Shown: piece after piece, positions 27,942 to 35,232 of the stretch
Layout: the number at the start of each line of letters is the position of its first letter
Numbering within the stretch: position 1 is the stretch's first letter
DNA from: Rubrivivax sp.
GTDB lineage: Bacteria > Pseudomonadota > Gammaproteobacteria > Burkholderiales > Burkholderiaceae
NCBI GenBank assembly: GCA_016790225.1
Contig: JAEUOZ010000012.1
Coordinates: 45,667-109,666 of the forward strand
Direction of reading: 5' to 3'
Length of the DNA: 64,000 bases
Notes under the pieces: model-generated
Database searches by the model: none
What the model was told of the DNA's origin: nothing
What the model saw: the letters and a program-made list of their open reading frames with translations, nothing else
Position numbers and translations under genes: made by a program

Positions 27942-29153
27942 ATGCGAGCCCGCGTTCTCTCCGGCATGCGCCCCACCGGCGCGCTGCACCTCGGTCACTA
28001 CCATGGCGCCTTGAAGAACTGGGTGCGGCTGCAGGCCGAGTACGACAGCTTCTTCTTCGTGGCCGATCTGCACGCGCTGACCACGCATTACGAAGAGCGT
28101 GATGTGATGGGCCGCTACGTCTACGACATGGTGATCGACTGGATCGCCGCGGGCCTGGACCCCGAGCAATCCACGCTCTTCATCCAGAGCCGCCTGCCGG
28201 AGCACGCCGAGCTGTTCACGCTGCTCGCCATGGGTACACCCCTGGGCTGGCTGGAGCGTGTGCCGACCTACAAGGACCAGATGGAGAAGCTCAAGGACCG
28301 CGACCTCGCGACCTACGGCTTCCTGGGCTACCCGCTGCTGCAGGCTGCGGACATCCTCATCTACAAGGCCGCGTTTGTGCCGGTGGGCGAGGATCAGGCC
28401 TCGCACGTGGAGCTCACGCGCGAAGTGGCACGCCGCTTCAATCACCTGTATGGCCGTCCGGCGGACTTTGCCGATCGCGTGGCCGCCGCACTGGCCAAGC
28501 TGCCCAAGGACGATGCGCGCTACCTGGAGAAGCAGCGCAAGGCCTTTGGCGAAACCGGCTCGGCCGAGGCCGCCGCCAAGGGCGAAGGCATCCTTGCCAA
28601 GGCCGCACGCGAGATCGCCGGCTGGACCGCGGATGACAGCGAGTGGCTGCTGGGCCATCTGCGGGGCAGCGGCAAGACGATCCTGGTGGAACCCGCTGCT
28701 CTGCACACCGAGGTGGCCAAGCTGCCCGGCCTGGACGGCGCGAAGATGAGCAAGAGCTACGGCAACGCGATCGCCATGCGCGAGGCGCCGGATCAGGTGC
28801 ACACCAAGGTCCGCAAGATGCCGACCGATCCGCAGCGCGTGCGTCGCACCGATCCCGGCGAGCCGGAGCGCTGCCCGGTCTGGCAGTTCCACAAGGTCTA
28901 CAGCGACGAGACCACGCGCCAGTGGGTGGTGCAGGGCTGCACGCAGGCCACGATCGGCTGCCTGGAGTGCAAGCAGCCGGTGATCGACGCCATCATCGGC
29001 CAGCAGAAGGTCTGGCACGACCGCGCCGAGCCCTACCTGAGCGAGCCCAAGAAGATCCACTGGATCATCGAGATGGGCACCGAGCGCGCGCGCACGGTGG
29101 CCCGCCAGACCATGCACGACGTGCGTGATGTAATGGGCCTGGTCTACCGCTGA
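27942..29153 (+). CDS. trpS: Tryptophanyl-tRNA synthetase
   Basis: Class I aminoacyl-tRNA synthetase charging tRNA-Trp, 403 residues. The HIGH-type motif appears as LHLGHYHGAL at about residues 17-26, preceded by SGMRPTG, and the KMSKS motif as GAKMSKSYGNAI. It is about 70 residues longer than the E. coli enzyme because of an insertion in the middle (residues about 175-250), a form common in beta-proteobacteria. GG-rich sequence precedes the ATG but no strong ribosome-binding site. Confidence 0.97.
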   Translation: MRARVLSGMRPTGALHLGHYHGALKNWVRLQAEYDSFFFVADLHALTTHYEERDVMGRYVYDMVIDWIAAGLDPEQSTLFIQSRLPEHAELFTLLAMGTPLGWLERVPTYKDQMEKLKDRDLATYGFLGYPLLQAADILIYKAAFVPVGEDQASHVELTREVARRFNHLYGRPADFADRVAAALAKLPKDDARYLEKQRKAFGETGSAEAAAKGEGILAKAAREIAGWTADDSEWLLGHLRGSGKTILVEPAALHTEVAKLPGLDGAKMSKSYGNAIAMREAPDQVHTKVRKMPTDPQRVRRTDPGEPERCPVWQFHKVYSDETTRQWVVQGCTQATIGCLECKQPVIDAIIGQQKVWHDRAEPYLSEPKKIHWIIEMGTERARTVARQTMHDVRDVMGLVYR

Positions 29154-29175
29154 ATATCAGCCAACCCTGCCCGCC

Positions 29176-29652
29176 ATGACAACCGCCCAGCCGAACACGT
29201 CCCGCCGCCACTTCGCCGCCGCGCTGGCCACGGGCCTGGCCTTGTCGGCCTGTGCCGGGCTGCCCGCCAGCGAACCGCCACGGGTCAACATCGTCGGGCT
29301 GGAAAAGCTCAGCGGCGAGGGTTTCGAGCTGCGATTCAACGTCAAGCTGCGGGTTCAGAACCCGGGTGACCGTGACCTGGAGTTCGACGGCCTGTCGCTC
29401 GATCTGGATGTCAACGGCCGCCCCCTGGCCACGGGCGTAAGTGCCGCCAAGGGCATCTTGCCGCGCTTCGGCGAGACCGTGATCAGCGTGCCGGTGAGCG
29501 TGAATGCGGTGTCCGCCGTGCGCCAGATGCTGGGCTTGAGCGATGGCAGCCTGCGCGGCGAACTGCCTTATGCCGTGCGCGGCCGCCTGGGCGGGGGCGT
29601 CATGGGCAGCACGCGCTTCAGCGCCGAGGGCACGCTGAAGCTGCCGCAGTAG
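29176..29652 (+). CDS. LEA14-like (water-stress/hypersensitive response domain) lipoprotein
   Basis: A 158-residue predicted lipoprotein. The N-terminus has a twin-arginine-like segment (SRRHFAAALATGLALSACAG) with a lipobox (LSAC). The rest is one LEA type-2 (WHy) beta-sandwich domain: VNIVGLEKLSGEGFELRFNV, LRVQNPGDRDLEFDGLSLDL and VPVSVNAVS. The function in bacteria is not established; desiccation protection is the family's eponymous role in plants. It follows trpS by 22 bases and precedes the DUF3717 gene by 14. Confidence 0.88.
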   Translation: MTTAQPNTSRRHFAAALATGLALSACAGLPASEPPRVNIVGLEKLSGEGFELRFNVKLRVQNPGDRDLEFDGLSLDLDVNGRPLATGVSAAKGILPRFGETVISVPVSVNAVSAVRQMLGLSDGSLRGELPYAVRGRLGGGVMGSTRFSAEGTLKLPQ

Positions 29653-29666
29653 CGCTGCGGGCGCGC

Positions 29667-30149
29667 ATGGTCGGCATCCACCTGCAGGACATCGAGAGCG
29701 CCATCAACTGGTGGCGCGAACGGTCGCCCTCGCCGGACGGCATCAGCGCCTGCGCCGAGGTGCGCGCGCTGGCCGAGATCTACGCCTTGCTGGTCTACTA
29801 CCGCGAGACCGAGTGCGATGAAGCCACGCTGCCGCCCAAGGCCAAGGCCGCCTGGCTGGCGTGGTATGACTCCACGCCGGACGCACCCTGCATCGCCATC
29901 TGCTCCACCAGCCAGGGCGACGCCGAGTGCAAGGGCTGCGGTCGCCGCTTCGACGAGGTGCAGCTGTGGACGGCCTACACGCCGGCGCAGAAACGCGCCG
30001 TCTGGCGGCGCATCACGCTCGAAGCGCGCGCCTGGCGTTTCAACCGTTATGCCGAACGGGCCCGCGTGGCCACGGGGGAAGACCACCCGCCAGCGGACGC
30101 CTTCGAAGGCCCGCCCCAGGCGGATCGGCTCACGCCGCCACAGCGCTGA
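29667..30149 (+). CDS. DUF3717-DUF1289 fusion protein
   Basis: A 160-residue protein joining two small domains of unknown function. Residues 1-52 match DUF3717 (IHLQDIESAINWWRERSPSP, ALAEIYALLVYYRETECDE). Residues about 75-120 match DUF1289, a short cysteine-rich Fe-S-like domain: four cysteines in PCIAICSTSQGDAECKGCGR followed by the typical FDEVQLWTAYTPAQKRAVW. The C-terminus is charged and proline-rich. The cysteine pattern C-x3-C-x8-C-x2-C could bind zinc or an Fe-S cluster, which is inference. Confidence 0.85.
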   Translation: MVGIHLQDIESAINWWRERSPSPDGISACAEVRALAEIYALLVYYRETECDEATLPPKAKAAWLAWYDSTPDAPCIAICSTSQGDAECKGCGRRFDEVQLWTAYTPAQKRAVWRRITLEARAWRFNRYAERARVATGEDHPPADAFEGPPQADRLTPPQR

Positions 30150-30204
30150 AGCGCGGCCCGTCGCCGAGTGCCGCTGGCCTGCCTTCGGCGCTCAGGCGGT
30201 GGGT

Positions 30205-31605
30205 TCAGTCGGCGGGTTCAGCCGCCGCAGCCATCGGCAGGCTGAGCACGAAGCAGCTGCCGCCCCCTTCGCGGGCTTCGCAGCGCACACTGCCACCGTG
30301 CCGGCGCGCAATCTGCTGCACCAGGGCCAGCCCCAGGCCGACTCCGCCTTCGCGCTCTGCATGGCCGGGCAGGCGGAAGAAGGCTTCGAAGATGCGCTCG
30401 CGATAAGGCTGCGGCACACCCGGGCCGCGATCGCACACGCGCAGCTCGGCCAGCGCGCCTTGCTGCGCCAGATGCAGCTGGATCTCGCCTCCGCCGTAGC
30501 GGCGCGCGTTTTCCAGCAGGTTGCGCAGCGCCCGCCGCAGCAGCCTCTCGTCACCCTCGATGCACAGGGTCTCGCCCTGCACCTCGGCCTGCACCCGCGA
30601 GCCCTCTTCGGCTGCCAAGGCCAGCAGATCCACGGGGTCGCGGCTCAGCGCGTCGCGTGCGGCATCCAGCCGGCTGGCCAGCAGCACCTCTTCCACCAGC
30701 GCATCCAGCTCGCCGATGTTCGTGTGGATTTCCTGCTTCAGGCGCTGCTGCTGCGCCGGCGCGGCGTCGTCCAGCAGGCTGACGGCCATCTTCAGCCGCG
30801 CCAGCGGCGAGCGCAGTTCGTGGCTGGCGTTGGCCAGCAGGTTCTGGTGGGATCTCAACAGCGCTTCGATGCGACCGGCGGCCTCATTGAAGCTAGCGGC
30901 CACTGCCGCCACCTCGTCGCGCCCCTGGTCGTTCACCCGATGGTGCAGGGCGCCGGCACCGAAGGCCTCGACGCCCTTCTTGAGCTCTTCCAGCCGCCGC
31001 GTCAGCCGGCGCACGACCGGGTAGGCGCCGGCTCCGACGGCCAGGAACAGCAGCACCACCAGGATCACGAGGCTCGCACTGGCGGGCAAGCCCGGCAGCA
31101 GCGGCTGGGCACCCAGCGGATGAGGCCTTGCCTCCCGCGGACCCATCTCCGGCCCTTCGCCGGGAGCCGGGCGGCGCATCAGCAGCGGCCGCGCGATCCA
31201 CAGCGTGCGTCCGTCGGCCAGCTGGATGGGCAAACCCCGCCGCGGGCCAGGCTCGGGCGAGAGGCCCGGCATCCCGTGCATGCGGTTCGCAGCGTCCCCT
31301 TCGCGCCGCAGGTAGCTGTCCGAAGCGCCGATGCGCTGGCCTCGGGCATCGTCCAGCGCCAGCGGCAGGCGCAGGCGCTGCGCCCAGTCCCGCAGGCCGG
31401 CGGCCTGCTCCTCGCGCGGGGCGTCGGCCGAAGGCAGCGAGCGCTGCAGCAGATCGGCCCAGGCCTCCGCCCGGCTCTGGGACTGCAGCTCGATGCGCTC
31501 GCGCTCGGCGCTGACATGGCGCTGGAACAGCCAGCCCGAGAGGCCGCCGAACAGCGCCAGCGCCACCAGCACGGTCAGCCAGATGCGGACATAGAGCGAG
31601 CGCAT
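30205..31605 (-). CDS. Sensor histidine kinase (CpxA/RstB-like)
   Basis: Transmembrane sensor kinase, 466 residues. TM1 is IWLTVLVALALFGGLSGWLF (about 9-28); a periplasmic sensor region of about 150 residues follows; TM2 is SLVILVVLLFLAVGAGAYPV (about 182-201); then HAMP, a HisKA box with the phosphorylated His in LANASHELRSPLARLK, and HATPase with N box LRNLLENARRYG, G1 CDRGPGVP and G2 GVGLGLALVQ. It follows its response regulator by 70 bases. With the CpxP-like gene upstream this resembles the CpxPRA arrangement for envelope stress. Confidence 0.94.
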   Translation of the reverse strand: MRSLYVRIWLTVLVALALFGGLSGWLFQRHVSAERERIELQSQSRAEAWADLLQRSLPSADAPREEQAAGLRDWAQRLRLPLALDDARGQRIGASDSYLRREGDAANRMHGMPGLSPEPGPRRGLPIQLADGRTLWIARPLLMRRPAPGEGPEMGPREARPHPLGAQPLLPGLPASASLVILVVLLFLAVGAGAYPVVRRLTRRLEELKKGVEAFGAGALHHRVNDQGRDEVAAVAASFNEAAGRIEALLRSHQNLLANASHELRSPLARLKMAVSLLDDAAPAQQQRLKQEIHTNIGELDALVEEVLLASRLDAARDALSRDPVDLLALAAEEGSRVQAEVQGETLCIEGDERLLRRALRNLLENARRYGGGEIQLHLAQQGALAELRVCDRGPGVPQPYRERIFEAFFRLPGHAEREGGVGLGLALVQQIARRHGGSVRCEAREGGGSCFVLSLPMAAAAEPAD

Positions 31606-31675
31606 GCCGGGCTCGCGCGGGTTCAGGCGCAGCGCGAAGCGGATGCGGGTGGCGCCCGATGGCGCTCAGCGGCCA

Positions 31676-32383
31676 TCAGGCTTCGCCATCCTGCTTGCGC
31701 GCAAAGACATAGCCGGCCCCGCGCACCGTGAGCACCCGCTGAGGAGCCTTCGGATCGTCTTCGATGACGGCCCGGATGCGCGAGATGTGCACGTCGATGC
31801 TGCGGTCGAAGGCATCCAGCGGATGGCCCTTGAGCGCATCCATGATCTGATCGCGCGAGAGCACGCGGCCCGCCGCGCGTGCCAGCACCACCAGCAGATC
31901 AAACTGGTGGCTGGTGAGATCGCAGACGCGCCCGTCCAGCCGCGCCTGACGGGCGCCCAGGTCGATCACCAGGCGCCCGAACACCAGGCTCTCGTCAGCC
32001 GGCTGATCCGGCGAAGCGCGCCGCAGCAGGGCCTTGACGCGGGCCAGCAGTTCGCGCGGCTCGAAGGGCTTGGGCAGGTAGTCATCCGCGCCGATCTCCA
32101 GGCCGACGATGCGATCGGTCGGCTCGCCGCGCGCCGTGAGCATCAGCAAGGGAAGGCGGCGGGTGCGGGGCTCCGCGCGGATCTCGCGCGTGAGATCCAG
32201 CCCGTCGCCATCCGGGAGCATCAGATCGAGCACCAGCGCGTCGTAGCTCTGCCTGCGCAACTGCCCGCGCCCCTCGGCCAGTGAAGCGGCCAGTTCGACC
32301 TCGAAGCCGTGTCCGCGCAGGTAGTCACCCACCATGCCGGTGAGGCGCTGGTCGTCATCAATCAACAGCAGGCGCTGGGGCAT
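31676..32383 (-). CDS. OmpR-family response regulator (CpxR/RstA-like)
   Basis: A 235-residue regulator with receiver domain (phospho-acceptor Asp in ALVLDLMLPDGDG at about residue 53; acidic pair IDDD at 9-11; signalling Lys in DDYLPKPFEPRE) and a C-terminal OmpR/PhoB winged helix (LTSHQFDLLVVLARAAGRVL, SIDVHISRIRAVIEDD). It is encoded between the CpxP-like gene and the kinase, all on the minus strand, with 33- and 70-base gaps, so one operon is likely. Confidence 0.95.
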   Translation of the reverse strand: MPQRLLLIDDDQRLTGMVGDYLRGHGFEVELAASLAEGRGQLRRQSYDALVLDLMLPDGDGLDLTREIRAEPRTRRLPLLMLTARGEPTDRIVGLEIGADDYLPKPFEPRELLARVKALLRRASPDQPADESLVFGRLVIDLGARQARLDGRVCDLTSHQFDLLVVLARAAGRVLSRDQIMDALKGHPLDAFDRSIDVHISRIRAVIEDDPKAPQRVLTVRGAGYVFARKQDGEA

Positions 32384-32416
32384 CGTCTGGGAGTCTGCCA
32401 GGACGCGGCGACGGCC

Positions 32417-33022
32417 TCAGGACTTCGCGCCTTCGAGGGCGCGGCGCTCCTGCATGTGGCGCTCCATCATCTGGCGGCGCTGCTGCATGCGCTCGGACAG
32501 CTGCTTGCGCTGATCAGGGGTGAGCACGCGGCTGGCCTCGATCATGGCCTGCGACATGCGGCGGCTGGCCTGATCGTGCAGCGCCATGCGCTTCTGGCGC
32601 AGGGCCTCCACGGCATTGGCGTCCACATTGGGCTGGGCAAAGACACGCTGGCCTTCTTCGCGCAAGCCACGGCCGGATTCCCGGATGGCCCGGAGGTCCT
32701 TCTGGGCGCCTTCCATGATCTGCTTGATCTGGCTGCGCTGCTCCGGGGTGGCCTTCACCTGGTCCAGCATGCGCTCGGAGTAGGCCATCATGCCGCCACG
32801 CTCTCCTGCGCCGTGTCTTCCCCCGTGCATGCCGTCGTGCATGCCACCGTGCATGCCGCCATGCATGCCGCCATGCATCCCCCCGGGCATCCCGCCGGGT
32901 CCGCCCATCATCGGCTGTGCCCAGACGGGCGCCATCATGAGGCCGGCCACCACGAGGCCAAGCGCAGACAGGCCGCGGCGCACGGACAGCGACCGCGGGG
33001 CATTCGAAGAAGAGGAGGTCAT
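32417..33022 (-). CDS. CpxP/Spy-like periplasmic protein with Met/His-rich region
   Basis: A 201-residue LTXXQ-family protein with signal peptide (RRGLSALGLVVAGLMMAPVW, cleavage after WAQ). Residues 38-70 are a Met/His/Gly-rich stretch of GGMH repeats; the rest is helical with typical Spy/CpxP pairs (TPEQRSQIKQIMEGAQKDL; LTPDQRKQLSERMQQRR). The ATG at 33022 has GAGGAGG a few bases after it on the antisense but the leading TTTCC-rich upstream gives no strong ribosome-binding site; the N-terminus still fits a signal peptide best. It probably damps the adjacent kinase and may bind copper or another soft metal through the repeats. Confidence 0.88.
   Translation of the reverse strand: MTSSSSNAPRSLSVRRGLSALGLVVAGLMMAPVWAQPMMGGPGGMPGGMHGGMHGGMHGGMHDGMHGGRHGAGERGGMMAYSERMLDQVKATPEQRSQIKQIMEGAQKDLRAIRESGRGLREEGQRVFAQPNVDANAVEALRQKRMALHDQASRRMSQAMIEASRVLTPDQRKQLSERMQQRRQMMERHMQERRALEGAKS
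32813..32911 (-). repeat. 12-bp tandem repeat encoding GGMH
   Basis: Within the CpxP-like gene, about five 12-base units (of the form GGCGGCATGCAT with wobble changes) encode successive GGMH motifs and a degenerate DGMH/GGRH end. Such repeats can expand or contract by slippage. Confidence 0.8.
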
Positions 33023-33150
33023 GAGCTTTCCTTTACAGACTGGCGCAGGCTTGCGACAGGACTCATGGTCGGATCGGGCCGTAACCGTCACTTGCGTGCG
33101 AGGTAAAGATCGGTAAACGGGGCCGCGGGACGCGGTGGCTTGCGCCGCGT

Positions 33151-34104
33151 TCAAGGCGCTGCAGGCGGCGCCCGCGCAACACGTTCCAGGCGCACCAGGC
33201 GCCGTTGCAGGTTGAAGGCGCTCACGCTGCTGAACAGATCCAGCCGCAAGGTGAGGCCGCTGCCGCGGTCCAGCACCAGAACGCCATCCAGCCGCGCGCT
33301 GGTGTCGCCCTGGTGCGCATCGCCAAAGAGCTCCACCACGGCGACGTTGAACTCCTGGCCGGCCAGAGACTGCGGCCCGACGGCCACGACCTGCCCGCGC
33401 ACGCGGGCCCACTGCCGCGCATCACCGGGATCACGAAGCTCTCCGCTGACCACGCGGCCCAGCTCCAGCTGCTCTCGCAGCAGCGCCGGCCAGACCGGGG
33501 GCAGCGGCGCCTGTTTCAGATTGCCCGACAGATCGTTGAGCCACAGGCTGGCGGGCGACGCCGGCTCGGTGGGCGGCGTGCGCTCGGACCAGGGCGCCAG
33601 TTCGATCTCGTCACGCCGGATATCCGCCACCCGCAAGGCCACCCGCAGCGGCTCGCTGCGCGGCGTGGCGCGTTGCTCGTAGACCAGGCGATCGCCGACG
33701 GCCACGGGCAGCTGTGCCGCCCAGCGGGCAGGCAGGCTGCCCGGCTGACCCGGGCAGGACTTGCTGCGGCGGGCTTCCTGCAGCGCCTCGTGACGTCCCT
33801 TCAAGGCCGCCAGGACAGTCGCATCCGGACCCTGCGGCCGCATGGTGAGCAGCACGGGCCAGAAAACCGTCAGGCCCAGCCCCAGCGCCACGACATTGCC
33901 GCCAGCGCGTTCGTCGAATGCATAGGCCACCCGCGCTGCCTGGCGCTGCACGTGATCGGCCTCGTCATCGATGCGCTCGCAGGCCCAGCCGGCAAACTCC
34001 TGCGGGTCGGCGCGAAGTGGAGCCACATCCGCGGACCGCAGCGCGCAGCCCATCATCAGGAGCGGCACGGCGCCCAGAAACGCAAGCTGACGAAAGCGGA
34101 CCAT
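33151..34104 (-). CDS. Hypothetical lipoprotein
   Basis: A 317-residue predicted outer-membrane or inner-membrane lipoprotein of unrecognised family. The signal peptide LAFLGAVPLLMMGC ends in a lipobox Cys near residue 20. Residues about 30-130 carry WACERIDDEADHVQRQAARV and a hydrophobic segment (NVVALGLGLTVFWPVLLTM), then a beta-rich remainder (VGDRLVYEQRATPRSEPLRV). The Cys-anchored N-terminus and the later hydrophobic stretch suggest association with the membrane. No function can be given from the context: it is convergent with no gene and lies between the CpxP-like gene and the OmpA-like gene. Confidence 0.72.
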   Translation of the reverse strand: MVRFRQLAFLGAVPLLMMGCALRSADVAPLRADPQEFAGWACERIDDEADHVQRQAARVAYAFDERAGGNVVALGLGLTVFWPVLLTMRPQGPDATVLAALKGRHEALQEARRSKSCPGQPGSLPARWAAQLPVAVGDRLVYEQRATPRSEPLRVALRVADIRRDEIELAPWSERTPPTEPASPASLWLNDLSGNLKQAPLPPVWPALLREQLELGRVVSGELRDPGDARQWARVRGQVVAVGPQSLAGQEFNVAVVELFGDAHQGDTSARLDGVLVLDRGSGLTLRLDLFSSVSAFNLQRRLVRLERVARAPPAAP

Positions 34105-34326
34105 CGATGCCCATTGTGACGCCGGACGGCGACGAGGGTAGCGACTTCTGCCGCCCGGCCGCCTGCTGGAGCGGCATGAACGAGCCGCCGCGCCTCCCAG
34201 AGGCTCGCCCAGCGCGGAGATCCCACCCGGCGGGAGCGGTCAATCGGTGGAGATACCCGGCGGTAACGCAGGACCTCGGAAACACACTACGCTGCGTGTG
34301 AACAAACGTAACCGGTCGGAGCTGCA

Positions 34327-35199
34327 GTGTCCCAAGCCATCTCCTATTCCGTGGTCACCGGCTCCCGTGGGCACGAGCGGCAGCGCTTGCTCGTTCGACG
34401 CGATCCCGCCGCCTGGCCCTTTGTCTGGCGCGGCCTGCTGCCCTTGCTGGCGCTGCTGCTGATCTTGCTGTATGCCGTCTGGCCCTTCGCCAAGCACGAG
34501 ATCGAGGCCAACGTCACGCGCTCGATCGCCAAGGCCCTGGCGGATCGGGGCCTGAAGGACGTCGTGGTCAAGGCCTCGGGCCAGCACGTGCTGCTGACCG
34601 GGCAGCTGCCAGCCGGCGTCACGCCGATCGAAGCGCTGGCCATCGCGCAGCGGGCCACCTGCCCCACCTGGGCCGGGCCGCAGGTCTGCGCCGAGCTGGT
34701 GCTCGTCAAGTTCGACGGCAACCTGCCGCTGAACCCGCCTGCCCAAGCCTCCCCACTATCCCTCCCATCGCTGCCCTCCGGGGCCTCGTCCGCCGCCGCG
34801 GCAGCGCCGGCCACGGCAGCCAGCAACGACGCACAGGCCTGCGACAAGGCTCTCGTCGCCGCCCTGGGTGGCCAGCGCGTCGAATTTGCCGTCGGCAGCG
34901 CCCGCCTGCTGCCCGCCAGCCAGGCGGTGCTGGATCAGGTCGCCAAGGCCCACGGCGGCTGCAAGCTGGTGGTGCGCATCGAAGGACACACCGACGACCG
35001 GGGCGCCGCCGCCACCAACCAGACCCTCAGCCTGGCGCGCGCGTCGGCCGTCCGAGCCGAGCTTATCCGGCGCGGCATTCCGGCCGATCGCCTGGTCGCC
35101 GAAGGCTTCGGCTCTTCGCGGCCCCTGGCCGACAACGCCACGAACGAGGGCCGGCAGCAGAACCGCCGCATCGAGTTCAAGGCTGTCGTCCCGAACTGA
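34327..35199 (+). CDS. OmpA-family protein with N-terminal membrane anchor
   Basis: A 290-residue protein starting at a GTG. A cytoplasmic basic N-terminus (GHERQRLLVRRDPAAW) precedes one membrane segment (LLPLLALLLILLYAVWPF, about 37-54). A BON-like region (about 60-135: RSIAKALADRGLKDVVVKA, VLLTGQLPAGVTPIEALAIA) and an Ala/Ser-rich linker follow, then a C-terminal OmpA peptidoglycan-binding domain (EGHTDDRGAAATNQTLSLA, ADRLVAEGFGSSRPL, NEGRQQNRRIEF). It is thus anchored in the inner membrane and could bind peptidoglycan. The 608-residue repeat-protein gene follows after 33 bases, so the two are likely cotranscribed. The 222-base upstream gap holds no clear promoter. Confidence 0.85.
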   Translation: MSQAISYSVVTGSRGHERQRLLVRRDPAAWPFVWRGLLPLLALLLILLYAVWPFAKHEIEANVTRSIAKALADRGLKDVVVKASGQHVLLTGQLPAGVTPIEALAIAQRATCPTWAGPQVCAELVLVKFDGNLPLNPPAQASPLSLPSLPSGASSAAAAAPATAASNDAQACDKALVAALGGQRVEFAVGSARLLPASQAVLDQVAKAHGGCKLVVRIEGHTDDRGAAATNQTLSLARASAVRAELIRRGIPADRLVAEGFGSSRPLADNATNEGRQQNRRIEFKAVVPN

Positions 35200-35232
35200 T
35201 CCCACCCCCCAAGCACACCGGAGTCTCCCGAG

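Noticed and set aside
34122..34170. A short stretch resembling the end of the 8.3-kb element (CTTCTGCCGCCC)
   Set aside because: About 15 bases of similarity only and no paired arm; it may be chance in high-GC DNA.
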